A stretch of 64,000 nt of DNA from Pseudoalteromonas sp. H105. GTDB taxonomy: Bacteria; Pseudomonadota; Gammaproteobacteria; Enterobacterales; Alteromonadaceae. The stretch is from assembly GCF_001469215.1 (NCBI RefSeq), contig NZ_LOFH01000001.1:558001-622000 (forward strand), written 5' to 3'. The notes beneath the pieces are model-generated. The model was given only the letters and a program-made list of their open reading frames with translations. It searched no databases and had not been told where the DNA came from. Positions 18,534 to 27,546 of the stretch are shown one piece after another. Within the stretch, counting starts at the first letter, position 1, and the number at the start of each line of letters is the position of its first letter. The translations under genes and the position numbers were made by a program.

Positions 18534-20353
18534 TATTGTGCACTTTCGATTTTCTGAGTATTAAACGACATTAAAATCGGATACTTTAAGTAGGCTTGAT
18601 CATAAAATGGAGTGCGTTGATATAACCAATCAAGACGAGCTTGCGCATCATTAGCAAATGCGGCATCTTCTCGAATTTTCTTATCAAATTCGAGTGCTAA
18701 CGCTGGTTTATCTTTAAGCATGTGTCTTGCATACGGTGCAAGTGCATAGTTTTCCATGTACTCAGTCCGCTGAAATATGGTATTGAACTCTCCCCATGCA
18801 AAAAATGAATCAGGCGCTTCTGGATGAAGTAAGTGTGTAGCAAGTTCGCCTAACGGCTGCATCGTTTTAACTTTAGACCAACCAGTCAAAATCATATTGT
18901 CAACGTTTAGATAATCAAACTCAGCTTGAACCCTAAAACGACCTTCAAAAGGCGCATTATCAAATTGATGATCTTTTACTTTAGCAACATATAAGTCTGA
19001 TACTCTCTCTTCTTGAGTAACAGACTCAACTTTAATGCCATGTAATTTCAGCTTTTCAATTATATGCGGATAGGCGGGGGGTATATAAAATACAGCCGGC
19101 ACATTGACTGTTTTTTCAACGTCTTTTTGCCAAAATATAGGCAGTGCGTCGTAGTGTTGCTTTACACCAATGTATTTAACTTCAGTTTGACCACTCAGCG
19201 CGCTTTTGCTTTTACTGTACTTTATACCCTTAAACTCTAACGTATTAGGTTCTTTCGCATAAGCACGCTTAACGATAAGCTGCGTTGGCAGAAACGCCCG
19301 CTCTTTGTTAACAGCTTGCTTTATTTGTTGGTTGTGCTCTGCTAAAGCTGATATTGCACCATCTAGAAATACATATGTCCCTAAAACACGCTGCTTGTAT
19401 GGCTTTAATGAGTGGTTTTCAACTAAGATTGTTGGCAAAGAACGTAGGTCGCCCCAGCCATTGGAGAAACGCGGTGTTGCTACCCAACCAGCTAATCCTG
19501 TTTTAAATTCACGCTTATCCATCACAAATACAAGCGGACCCGGAATGTGTCCCTGTTTTTCTAATGTTTCATCTATAACGGGTTTAAAGTACTGATCAAG
19601 TGCCTCTGAAACACTAGGAGACTCACTTGCAAATACAGGATTATAACCATACGTCACATCATATTGATAGTCAGCGCCATCGGTCACATGAACATCAACA
19701 TACAGATCAGGAGAATATTGATTGATGACGTGCATGACACCTCGGACTTCGGGTGTATCCAATTTTGTATAATCGCGATTTAGGTTTAAGTTATTTGCAT
19801 TAGTCCTAAATCCCATTTCAATCGGCCCACGTTGATTGATCCGATTAAATTGGCTTCGGCGTTCATGGCCATCCACATTCAATATTGGAATAAATAAAAT
19901 GTTAACTTTGTTTAAAATATCTCGTCGTTTGCCTGTAGCTATATCTCTAAGCAACATGAATGTTGCATCTTTGCCGTCAATTTCACCCGCATGAATACCC
20001 GCTTGGATAAAAATAGTAGGTTTTGAATTATTAATAAGCTGTTCAGCCGAAAACAACCCATCTTCGCTTGCAACCAGCATTTTTATTTCACGCCCAGCAT
20101 TACTTTTTGCAATAGTCTGAACTTGGAATTGAGTTGGATTTGCCGCGACTAAACGGTCAACAAAAGCCATTGTTTGTTCGTAATTTGGAGAATTTAAACC
20201 TTCACTCAGTTCGAAATCAGTTGTTAAAGGACCATTATCTTGCATTAACTGTATGCTTTTCCCTTGCCATGGCAAAAGCGGCGGAAGATGGCTATCTAAA
20301 GTAACAGTAGCACTGAGCAATAATAAACTGGCGATCATAGGATTCTCAAACAT
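18533..20353 (-). CDS. M14 family zinc carboxypeptidase, secreted
   Basis: Predicted periplasmic or secreted zinc carboxypeptidase, 606 aa (601 if the in-frame ATG at 20338 is used). A short hydrophobic N-terminus (MIASLLLLSATVTL) looks like a signal peptide. The M14 domain covers about 55-340: IQAGIHAGEIDGKDA gives the HxxE zinc pair, DVHVTDG the third ligand and TILVENHSLKPY the catalytic Glu region. A long C-terminal part (about 350-600) is usual in bacterial M14 members of this size. It is upstream of and coupled to the MBL hydrolase, with no obvious functional link between them. The peptide substrate is unknown. Confidence 0.88.
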   Translation of the reverse strand: MFENPMIASLLLLSATVTLDSHLPPLLPWQGKSIQLMQDNGPLTTDFELSEGLNSPNYEQTMAFVDRLVAANPTQFQVQTIAKSNAGREIKMLVASEDGLFSAEQLINNSKPTIFIQAGIHAGEIDGKDATFMLLRDIATGKRRDILNKVNILFIPILNVDGHERRSQFNRINQRGPIEMGFRTNANNLNLNRDYTKLDTPEVRGVMHVINQYSPDLYVDVHVTDGADYQYDVTYGYNPVFASESPSVSEALDQYFKPVIDETLEKQGHIPGPLVFVMDKREFKTGLAGWVATPRFSNGWGDLRSLPTILVENHSLKPYKQRVLGTYVFLDGAISALAEHNQQIKQAVNKERAFLPTQLIVKRAYAKEPNTLEFKGIKYSKSKSALSGQTEVKYIGVKQHYDALPIFWQKDVEKTVNVPAVFYIPPAYPHIIEKLKLHGIKVESVTQEERVSDLYVAKVKDHQFDNAPFEGRFRVQAEFDYLNVDNMILTGWSKVKTMQPLGELATHLLHPEAPDSFFAWGEFNTIFQRTEYMENYALAPYARHMLKDKPALALEFDKKIREDAAFANDAQARLDWLYQRTPFYDQAYLKYPILMSFNTQKIESAQ

Positions 20354-20463
20354 TAGCCTTTGTAATAGCTTGAAATTATAACAAGGAAATAATACGGGTC
20401 GCGGAAAGTGCGGTGATTCAACAAAAAAATGCAGCCAATGACAGACGACAATTATAAGGCATT

Positions 20464-20488
20464 AAAAAAGGCGCTATAATAGCGCCTT
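20464..20488 (-). terminator. Intrinsic terminator of the beta-ketoacyl synthase gene
   Basis: AAGGCGCTA (20468-20476) pairs with TAGCGCCTT (20480-20488). On the minus strand the stem is followed by a T run. It lies 18 bases past the stop codon. Confidence 0.8.
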
Positions 20489-20505
20489 GCCACTCAAGAA
20501 TGTGC

Positions 20506-22404
20506 TTAAAACATATCTTGATAAGGATTAGATTGACTAAGTGCAATGGTTTTTTCAAAACCGGGGATTTGCATAGCTTTGTCTGTAATAATAATGTCGT
20601 TTTCATCGATCATGCCATCACCAAATCGGTATATTAGTTCGTAATGACCTAGATCTGCTTGTTGTTGGTATTTAACTTGCGCAGATTTAATGGATTTGTT
20701 GGCTTGTAAATAAGCATTCATAACTTGCTCGCCATGGCGCTTTGATAACATCTGCATGGTTACTAAAGGAGAGATCACTGTCGCCGTTGCGTTATTTCCA
20801 CCAAACCCTTTTGAATTAATAAATGCGATGTCCATTTCATCACATTTATAATGTTCAGTGCGAATATCTAAATACTCAGAGTGAACATCATCAGCCACTT
20901 TATCAATGGTCGTAACACCTGGCATAATATTGTGGCTGAATACACCCAATGCCATAGCCAGTTGGTCACCGCTTGCAGGTGCTATGGTATGGCCTACATA
21001 AGCTTTAGGGGCTGCAACTTTCCAGTTATCAATCGCAAATGTTTGCGCTAAGCGATGATAAATAAGGGATTCTGTTACACGGTTTTGTGGAGTGCTTGAG
21101 CCATGTGCCAAAATAAAACTACGCTTTTGAACTGACTCTTGCCCTAATATACTTGACGCGAGTGCAACCGATTTTGCCATGGTAATATAATTACCTGGTC
21201 CAGGTGCGGTAATGGATTTTTTAACACCATCAGCATTAACATACACATCTGGGATAGCACCCATGATGTCTGCGCCAAGCGATAAAGCAAGTGCGTCATC
21301 CATTAAAATAGCAACTTGAGCGCCTTCACCAATAGTGAAGCCACAGTTTTCACCAAATGGGCGGCTTGTGCGGCGATGATCAACTACATCGGTATTGTCT
21401 AACCGCTTTAAACCTTCTTCATTCGCTAATGCACTCATATTACCAAACCCTTCAATAATTTCAGGGGTCAAAGCACATTCAGATGACGCAACAACAGCGA
21501 CACGCGTTCGCCCTGCTTGAATATCATTAACGGCAGCACGTAAGTTATATAAAAAGGTGGCACACGCACCTGATGTAGTAAATGTTGTTCCAACATTGCC
21601 TGTCACATAAGCATTAATGAAATCTGTCGACATTGTGTTTAGGCCCAAAGCTAACTGCTTTGTACTCACTCGTTCTCCTTGTTGGCGAGAACGAATTAAG
21701 CCACCAAAGCCTTCATCATTAACCTGTCCTGCAACAGACGCTGAATAAGTGCCAATTTGATCTGGTTGCACACTGTTCATTATTTGTTGCCAATCTAGTC
21801 CTGTTGAACGGATTGCGTCAGTTGCTGCAAAAATGGTTGCTTGTAAACCCCGAGGTTGATAACGGCTGTTATACATAACAGCCGGATCAAAACCTGTTGG
21901 TAATTGGCCCGCAGCTTTAATAGGGTTGTCACGTGTGCTGTTATGTTTTATCTCTAAATCAGCAGCAATAGTCACCTTTACCTTCTTACCTTCAAGCTGC
22001 TCCACTTGCCAAGATGCCGGAACGGGTTGTGGTAAATCTCGTGCACGTGTTTCAAACACTATCTTTTGATCGTTTGATACACTGAGCGTCATTTTTTGTT
22101 GCCAAGGTGTCGCATCAACATCGAAGTGATTTTTTTCGATTTTTCTTATTAATGTACCTTCAATTATTTGTTTGCCAAATTTAGACTCAATGTCCGATTG
22201 CTCGATTAACTGACCTTGTTGATCAACTAATTTTCCTTGTTCTAACTTAACAAGGTTCATTAAAGTGGCTAGGCCTAAAAATGTTTCATGGCGCGCTTTT
22301 GAGTCTAAACTGTCTAACACGATACGGCGATAACCTTGATGAAACGACGTACGACCTGCGGCGTTTATACCGCCCATACCAACAATAACGGGTAATGCTG
22401 TCAT
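20506..22404 (-). CDS. Beta-ketoacyl synthase family protein, long (632 aa)
   Basis: Thiolase-fold condensing enzyme with an intact Cys-His-His triad: Cys281 in TSGACATF, His434 in LAHGSSTPQ and His472 in YVGHTIAPASG. It is much longer than FabB/FabF (about 410 aa). The extra length is mainly about 165 N-terminal residues after a first strand VIVGMGGINAAGR, which interrupt the usual N-terminal order before FDPAVMYNSRYQPRGLQ. It is therefore probably not the housekeeping KAS I or II. A role in a specialised lipid or hydrocarbon pathway is possible but not shown. No acyl carrier protein or ketoreductase gene is adjacent. It is divergent from a GlxA-type AraC regulator, 127 bases apart, and ends at a clear terminator. 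Confidence 0.82.
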   Translation of the reverse strand: MTALPVIVGMGGINAAGRTSFHQGYRRIVLDSLDSKARHETFLGLATLMNLVKLEQGKLVDQQGQLIEQSDIESKFGKQIIEGTLIRKIEKNHFDVDATPWQQKMTLSVSNDQKIVFETRARDLPQPVPASWQVEQLEGKKVKVTIAADLEIKHNSTRDNPIKAAGQLPTGFDPAVMYNSRYQPRGLQATIFAATDAIRSTGLDWQQIMNSVQPDQIGTYSASVAGQVNDEGFGGLIRSRQQGERVSTKQLALGLNTMSTDFINAYVTGNVGTTFTTSGACATFLYNLRAAVNDIQAGRTRVAVVASSECALTPEIIEGFGNMSALANEEGLKRLDNTDVVDHRRTSRPFGENCGFTIGEGAQVAILMDDALALSLGADIMGAIPDVYVNADGVKKSITAPGPGNYITMAKSVALASSILGQESVQKRSFILAHGSSTPQNRVTESLIYHRLAQTFAIDNWKVAAPKAYVGHTIAPASGDQLAMALGVFSHNIMPGVTTIDKVADDVHSEYLDIRTEHYKCDEMDIAFINSKGFGGNNATATVISPLVTMQMLSKRHGEQVMNAYLQANKSIKSAQVKYQQQADLGHYELIYRFGDGMIDENDIIITDKAMQIPGFEKTIALSQSNPYQDMF

Positions 22405-22512
22405 AATTTACCTTGAAGAAAACGTGTTAATGAATATAACTGCAGTTTAGATGGATACCCACATTGAAATTATGCTTTAATAGCCAAATATTAGGCTGAA
22501 CACGCCATTAAC

Positions 22513-22529
22513 AACTGGTCGGAGCAATC
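22513..22529. promoter_or_regulatory. FadR-like operator candidate upstream of the AraC-type regulator
   Basis: AACTGGTCGGAGCAATC resembles the left half of the E. coli FadR site (core TGGTCNGACC), with a weak right half. It sits directly before the start codon of the regulator and in the shared divergent region with the ketoacyl synthase gene. A second AACTGGTC occurs before the dienoyl-CoA reductase gene. Confidence 0.3.
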
Positions 22530-22531
22530 GA

Positions 22532-23542
22532 ATGCACATAAAAACAGCTACTTCCCCACTCAAAATCAGTTTGTTGGTGTATCAACATCTATTAATCACC
22601 AGCTTAACGCTCCCAATTGAGATGCTTAAGGCTGGAGAAGCATTTGCGAGAAGTCATTTAGCGAAAGACGAATTTCGCCCATTAGAACTTTATTTGGTGG
22701 GGGAGCATCAGTGTCCAATTCAAAATAGGACCGGCTTATCAATCATACCTGATTGCACTTTCGAGTCTGCTCCAAAGAGTGATTTAATTATTGTACCGGG
22801 GATTTGGCGAAATCCCCGTCCTGTTGTGAGAGAAAATAGTGGTTTAGTGAAATGGCTGGGACAAAGTTGGCAAAACAGCAGCCAAATTGTTGGCGTGGGT
22901 ACCGGTAACTGTTTACTCGCACAAGCTAAACTGCTAGATGGTCACCCTGCCACAACCCATTGGCATTATGCTGACCAATTTAAACGAGACTATCCTAACG
23001 TATCTCTAAAGCCTGACTTTTTTATAACCCAATCAGAACGGCTTTACAGTGTTGCCAGCTTAAACGCCCTTGCAGATGTGATTGTGCATATTATAAGTCA
23101 ATATTATGGTCAACACGCTGCACAACATGTTGAGCGAAATTTCTCACATGAAATAAGAAAGCCTTACGAAGATCAACGCTATCTTGAAGGGGCCGTTGAT
23201 AAACACCCCGATGAACTGATTGCACAAATCCAATTTTGGCTTAAAAATAACTTATCTGGTGAACATACTTTAACAGAGGTAGCCGCTTTATTTAGTTTGA
23301 GCTATCGCACTTTTACACGTCGGTTTAAGAATGCGACAAATCAAAGCCCGGTAGAATATTGGCAAAAACTTCGCGTGCAAACAGCAAAAGAGCTGTTAGC
23401 TTCATCTAACCTTACTATTCAGGAAGTTGCACTAGAGGTTGGTTATAGTGATCAGGGTCACCTAACGAGAGTGTTTAAAAAATACCTATCTCAAACACCC
23501 ACGGATTATAGAGCGATTGTTAGACGCAAACTATTTGGCTAA
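22532..23542 (+). CDS. GlxA family AraC-type transcriptional regulator
   Basis: A 336-aa regulator with an N-terminal DJ-1/PfpI-like domain (about 10-190) and a C-terminal AraC double HTH (about 235-330: LTEVAALFSLSYRTFTRRFKNAT, then LTIQEVALEVGYSDQGHLTRVFKKYLSQTP). The nucleophile-elbow region reads GVGTGNCLLAQA, with a cysteine in the usual place. DJ-1-like domains in this family probably bind a small ligand. Divergence from the 632-aa ketoacyl synthase suggests it controls that gene; this is inference from position. Start at ATG 22532. Confidence 0.9.
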   Translation: MHIKTATSPLKISLLVYQHLLITSLTLPIEMLKAGEAFARSHLAKDEFRPLELYLVGEHQCPIQNRTGLSIIPDCTFESAPKSDLIIVPGIWRNPRPVVRENSGLVKWLGQSWQNSSQIVGVGTGNCLLAQAKLLDGHPATTHWHYADQFKRDYPNVSLKPDFFITQSERLYSVASLNALADVIVHIISQYYGQHAAQHVERNFSHEIRKPYEDQRYLEGAVDKHPDELIAQIQFWLKNNLSGEHTLTEVAALFSLSYRTFTRRFKNATNQSPVEYWQKLRVQTAKELLASSNLTIQEVALEVGYSDQGHLTRVFKKYLSQTPTDYRAIVRRKLFG

Positions 23543-23852
23543 AAATTTAAACGTGACAGTGGACGCCTCTACATCACTTTTAAATATTGCCCGAATTCAA
23601 TCCTTATCCCATAAAGTAGTCACTAAAATAGAAACCTCAAGGTGACGTGCTCCAATCATAGTACCAATAGATGCCAAAAATATAACTTATGAATAGAAAC
23701 ACCCATTATGCTAAGCTTAGGTTTGATACAGATACGCTATGACTTAACAAAATGGGGGCTTTAGCAATTGCTATGTGCTGTTTATAACTGGTTATTAATC
23801 CAATGACCAGCGAGATATTTTTACCGTTAAGATAAATAAGCGTTGTCAAAAA
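23543..23852. other. 310-bp intergenic gap, nothing recognised
   Basis: Lies between the convergent ends of the AraC-type regulator and the Gre-like gene. It is AT-rich with stops in all frames. I see no strong hairpin with a T run, no repeat shared with the rest of the window and no RNA gene. Confidence 0.5.
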
Positions 23853-24329
23853 TTACAGTATTGCTTCAATTATTAATTGCTGAGACTTGCCTGCTATGGT
23901 GAAAGATATTTCATCGTCTCTTTGTTTATTCATCAATTCATTACCTAGCGGCGATTGGGGTGTTAGCACGTAAACCAACTCGCTTTTCACTGTAACAGAT
24001 AACCCTCCTGACATTGGGCCTAAGTAGTACCACTTTCGCTGCTCATCTTCATCAGATACGCCGACAAGCGAACCCAACGACACCTTATCTTTTATTGGTT
24101 CCTTGAATACTTTTTCAAATTCAACGAGACTTAAATGGCAATCATTAACCCGTTGAGCTTGGCCATGCGCAAGGTAACCTGCCTCAAGCCCTAGGGTATC
24201 GTATTTATTTTCAGCAATGTTTTCTACATGAGTAGCTGCATCATGGGCCGTCTTGGCTGCAGCTTGTGCGGTTGTGAGCTGCGCTTGAAGTGCAAACCGT
24301 AAATGCTCAATTATGTGTGATTTATTCAT
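23853..24329 (-). CDS. GreA/GreB-like family protein
   Basis: A 158-aa protein with an N-terminal helical segment (about 1-78, LRFALQAQLTTAQAAAKTAHDAATH) and a C-terminal domain (about 80-155) like the GreA/GreB/Rnk FKBP-type fold: VSLGSLVGV, YYLGPMSGGL, VYVLTPQSPLGNELMNKQRDDEI. The phrase around SPLG at its usual place supports the Gre superfamily. The N-terminal coiled coil is not a canonical Gre finger; an acidic pair at its tip (ENIAENKYDTLG) resembles the Gre tip motif only loosely. It may bind RNA polymerase, perhaps as a competitor rather than a cleavage factor. It is alone in its transcription unit. Confidence 0.7.
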   Translation of the reverse strand: MNKSHIIEHLRFALQAQLTTAQAAAKTAHDAATHVENIAENKYDTLGLEAGYLAHGQAQRVNDCHLSLVEFEKVFKEPIKDKVSLGSLVGVSDEDEQRKWYYLGPMSGGLSVTVKSELVYVLTPQSPLGNELMNKQRDDEISFTIAGKSQQLIIEAIL

Positions 24330-24452
24330 GCGTATAAATTATTCATTAAATTTCGTGTGGGATTGAGTGGTATGGCGTTATGGATTCATTAACTAATAAA
24401 ATATAATGCACTGATACTCTGAGCATTAGCGCATTATAAATTAAAAAAGTGA

Positions 24453-25115
24453 TTAATTAGCAATCCAAGGCGTCACTTTTACCAAAGGAGATGGAATACT
24501 AAATGCCGTTTTATCATCTTCCCATTCATCTGGAATAGCTACATGGCATACAGTGTCTTTACACTCAAATGCTTTATCCTCAATATTTACTGTCTGTGCA
24601 AAAGTAAGCACAAGCCCCTTTTGCTCTGGCAGTAAGAAGCTCATTAATTTACTGATGAAAAAACCTGATAAATCTGATAACAAATCATCAAATTCTGCAT
24701 TAAGTTGATACATTTGCTGTCTATTCAAATTACTATTAGCAAACTCACGTGCTTCTATTTGCAGTTTTAATTGGCAATCATGTTGCTCATTAATGGGTTC
24801 AATAACAATCACAGCTTTGTCTTTATCTAATTGTTGATCGTAAGGTAATAACAATTGCGCTTGATCGGTAAAGTTCAGCGCAAATTCCTGACGTTCTGTA
24901 ATAATACGCCCAGTTTTAATTAAACACGCATCTCCTGTAGCAATATCAGTTATATAAAAATTGACCTGTGCAAACTGGAAGTCGCCTTTATTAACCACTT
25001 TTAAGCGGTCGTAAAACCCATCATAAGAAACGACGAACTCATTCGACTGTACGTGAGTACTTAGCACCGAAAAAATAACAGCGAAGGCGAAAAATAGTGC
25101 CTTATATTTATTCAT
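24453..25115 (-). CDS. DUF2987-like exported protein
   Basis: A 220-aa protein with a signal peptide (about 1-24, cleaved near VQS-NE). The mature part begins FVVSYDGFYDRLKVVNKGDFQFAQVNFYITD and resembles what I recall as DUF2987 in Alteromonadales and Vibrionales; the assignment is moderate. Two cysteines (GDACLIK, HDCQLK) and a later pair (FECKDTVCHV) may form disulfides. It probably lies in the periplasm. The start overlaps the end of the Bax-like gene by 8 bases, so the two form an operon. No function is known. Confidence 0.65.
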   Translation of the reverse strand: MNKYKALFFAFAVIFSVLSTHVQSNEFVVSYDGFYDRLKVVNKGDFQFAQVNFYITDIATGDACLIKTGRIITERQEFALNFTDQAQLLLPYDQQLDKDKAVIVIEPINEQHDCQLKLQIEAREFANSNLNRQQMYQLNAEFDDLLSDLSGFFISKLMSFLLPEQKGLVLTFAQTVNIEDKAFECKDTVCHVAIPDEWEDDKTAFSIPSPLVKVTPWIAN

Positions 25116-25917
25116 TAAAGTATGCCTTATTATGTTTAATCATTTGATTTAGTTCTTTTATATACTCTTCACCACGTTCAGAATAAGACATCAAACCATA
25201 CGTCAACTTATTTGCAGCCAGCGGTTGTTGCTGACGACGTAAATCTTCACGAATAGAGCGAAGGTCTTTGTAAGCGGCATGTGTATTTAGATTTTTAAAA
25301 TACGAAGCGACCCCTTGACGCACAGATTGAAAAGCAGCAACCTCATGAGCAGCCCCTGTATTGCGTCTGCTCGGTATCATGCCACACCCTTTCTTGTAGC
25401 ACCACTGGCCAAAAAAGTTCAAGCCAATTCGCGCAAAACGAGAGGTGCCCCACGCCGATTCATTAGCAGCTTGCATCAGAGCCATTTCTTTTGGAATGAT
25501 ATCAACACGTCTTAACGCTTGTGTTAATGAAATCGTATTAATTTCAGTGGGTAATTTATATTTACCCAAAATTGTTCTTACTTGCGTTGTTTGCTTGCTG
25601 TTCAGCGGCTCATCATACTGAAGCATCATTAAAGCAATCTCAAGTGTTGCACGCTGTTGTAATATCTTCTTATTTTCAGCTTCAACATGTGGGCGTATAA
25701 AATCAAAAAAGGCTTTTTTCTTGTCTTTCACATCTGCAAACGCACTAAATTTTGGCAATTTTACATTATGAAGAGGCTGTTCCTTTTTCTTAACATGAGG
25801 TTTTGCTTTTTTCTCGACCTCTGGTTCAATAACAGACTCTGTGGTCTGAATAAATGGGTAAAGTAGTGCCCATATAAAAAACAGACAAAGTAATAAACGA
25901 ATGGAATGCTTTAGCAT
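25108..25917 (-). CDS. Glucosaminidase-domain protein, Bax-like
   Basis: Exported or membrane-anchored protein of about 269 aa. A TM/signal segment (about 5-22) is followed by a basic linker (KKAKPHVKKKEQP) and a glucosaminidase-type domain (about 120-265: KEMALMQAANESAWGTSRFARIGLNFFGQWCYKKGCGMIP). The glutamate in ANESAWG is the expected catalytic acid. Similarity and length match E. coli Bax (about 274 aa), a putative peptidoglycan hydrolase. Start ATG 25917 is preceded by GGAG; the longer frame to 25965 lacks support. It is followed by the DUF2987-like gene with 8 bases overlap. Confidence 0.85.
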   Translation of the reverse strand: MLKHSIRLLLCLFFIWALLYPFIQTTESVIEPEVEKKAKPHVKKKEQPLHNVKLPKFSAFADVKDKKKAFFDFIRPHVEAENKKILQQRATLEIALMMLQYDEPLNSKQTTQVRTILGKYKLPTEINTISLTQALRRVDIIPKEMALMQAANESAWGTSRFARIGLNFFGQWCYKKGCGMIPSRRNTGAAHEVAAFQSVRQGVASYFKNLNTHAAYKDLRSIREDLRRQQQPLAANKLTYGLMSYSERGEEYIKELNQMIKHNKAYFNE

Positions 25918-26120
25918 GTATTCTCCAAGAAAACTGACACTTATGCATGGCAAAACCACATGCACTGATAGACCATTATACCTAAGGCACTAAATAAAGG
26001 CGAATCTGCAAACTAATGTTGTTATTTACATGAAAAAGATTATCTTCATGGGGATTTTTAATCTAAATAAATCAGCTACAATCGACATATACACATCACT
26101 GATTAAGCGGAATCTTATTA

Positions 26121-27410
26121 ATGGAATTAGAGTGGCAAAGTAGAATCATTAATCAGAATAAATCAAGACCGAACGATAACCGTTCTCCCTGGCAAGTAGA
26201 CCGTTCGCGTATAATTCACGCAGCAGCATTTAGACGCCTACAAGCTAAAACTCAAATAATGGGTATAGGCCTTAATGATTTTCATCGTACTCGTCTAACC
26301 CACTCTTTAGAAGTATCGCAAATTGGCAGTGGCTTACTTCGCCATCTAGAAAAACAACACCCACACTTTAATTACTTCCCTGATCAAAGTTTATTAGAAA
26401 CGCTTTGTCTTGCACATGATATAGGCCACCCAGCTTATGGTCATGGGGGGGAAATAGCACTTAATTATATGATGAGGGAGCATGGCGGGTTTGAAGGTAA
26501 CGCACAAACACTTCGGATAGTATCTCGCTTAGAACCTTATAGTGATGGCCATGGGATGAACTTAACAAGACGCACGCTGTTAGGCTTTATTAAGTACCCC
26601 GCATTTATAGACAACTTATGGCATACCATACCAACACATAATCCGAAAAGAGCGTTTATAAAAGCGGATGATTGGCGACCAGCTAAGGGGCTTTATCTGG
26701 ACGACAAAGAAACATTTGAGTGGATTATTGATCCATTGTCTGCGCAAGATAAGCTGAACTTAAGCCAGTTTAGCGAGTTTGATAAATTTCGATCTAAAAC
26801 GTCTTTTAAATCGCTTGATGCTGCAATTATGGAGTTAGCTGATGACATAGCCTATGCCGTACATGACTTAGAAGACGCAATAGCAACAGAGCAAATTACA
26901 TTAAAGGAATGGGAGAATTATGCAGTCCCAGCGCTGAATAAAGTAGATTGCCAATGGCTTGAAACTAGTGAATTAACAGCAAGGTTATTTTTAAGGTCTG
27001 AGGCACAAAGAAAAGATGTAATTGGTGAATTAGTTAATCTGTTTATAACACAATCTTTCATCACCCCAACTGAAATAACGTTTGATTGCCCTATATTGAA
27101 TTACACGGTGGATTTATCTGGTGAATATCAAAGTTTACTGGATACGTTAAAGTCCTTTATTTACCAACGCCTAATTCGTGCATCACATATGCAACAAATT
27201 GAGTTTAAGGGCCAAAAATTAATCATAGAGTTATTTGAGGCTTTTTCATGTGAACCTCTCAGGCTATTACCAGAAACAACAGCATATATTTATAAGCATG
27301 CACTAGATAATGGCATGAGCACACAACGTGTTATTTGTGATTACTTAAGTGGCATGACAGATGAGTATGCATTTAAAACACATCAGCGTCTATTTTCAAG
27401 CAACAACTGA
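26121..27410 (+). CDS. dgt: Deoxyguanosinetriphosphate triphosphohydrolase family protein
   Basis: Cytoplasmic HD-domain dNTPase that splits dGTP (or dNTPs) into deoxynucleoside and triphosphate. The 429-aa protein has the metal-binding HD signature: His61 (RLTHSLEVSQIG), His99-Asp100 (LAHDIGHPAYGHGGE) and the later Asp in ELADDIAYAVHDLED (about 239). It is shorter than E. coli Dgt (505 aa) and belongs to the 430-440 aa class. Homologous dGTPases from Shewanella and relatives have been shown to act against phages by depleting dNTPs, so housekeeping and defence roles are both open. It is a single gene with no defence genes around it. Confidence 0.9.
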   Translation: MELEWQSRIINQNKSRPNDNRSPWQVDRSRIIHAAAFRRLQAKTQIMGIGLNDFHRTRLTHSLEVSQIGSGLLRHLEKQHPHFNYFPDQSLLETLCLAHDIGHPAYGHGGEIALNYMMREHGGFEGNAQTLRIVSRLEPYSDGHGMNLTRRTLLGFIKYPAFIDNLWHTIPTHNPKRAFIKADDWRPAKGLYLDDKETFEWIIDPLSAQDKLNLSQFSEFDKFRSKTSFKSLDAAIMELADDIAYAVHDLEDAIATEQITLKEWENYAVPALNKVDCQWLETSELTARLFLRSEAQRKDVIGELVNLFITQSFITPTEITFDCPILNYTVDLSGEYQSLLDTLKSFIYQRLIRASHMQQIEFKGQKLIIELFEAFSCEPLRLLPETTAYIYKHALDNGMSTQRVICDYLSGMTDEYAFKTHQRLFSSNN

Positions 27411-27504
27411 ATTTAAGATGCACTACTATTTGCTAATCATTGAATAAAAGCACTTGGTTGACTGCTGTAAATGCGGAAAAAAAGTACCTGATTAAAATAG
27501 TGTT

Positions 27505-27535
27505 TGAAAAAACGCCGAAGTAACGACTTCGGCGT
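27505..27535 (-). terminator. Intrinsic terminator of the prolyl oligopeptidase gene
   Basis: ACGCCGAAGT (27512-27521) pairs with ACTTCGGCGT (27526-27535) over a 4-base loop. The minus strand then carries a T run. It lies 12 bases past the stop. Confidence 0.85.
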
Positions 27536-27546
27536 CTATTTAAAAA

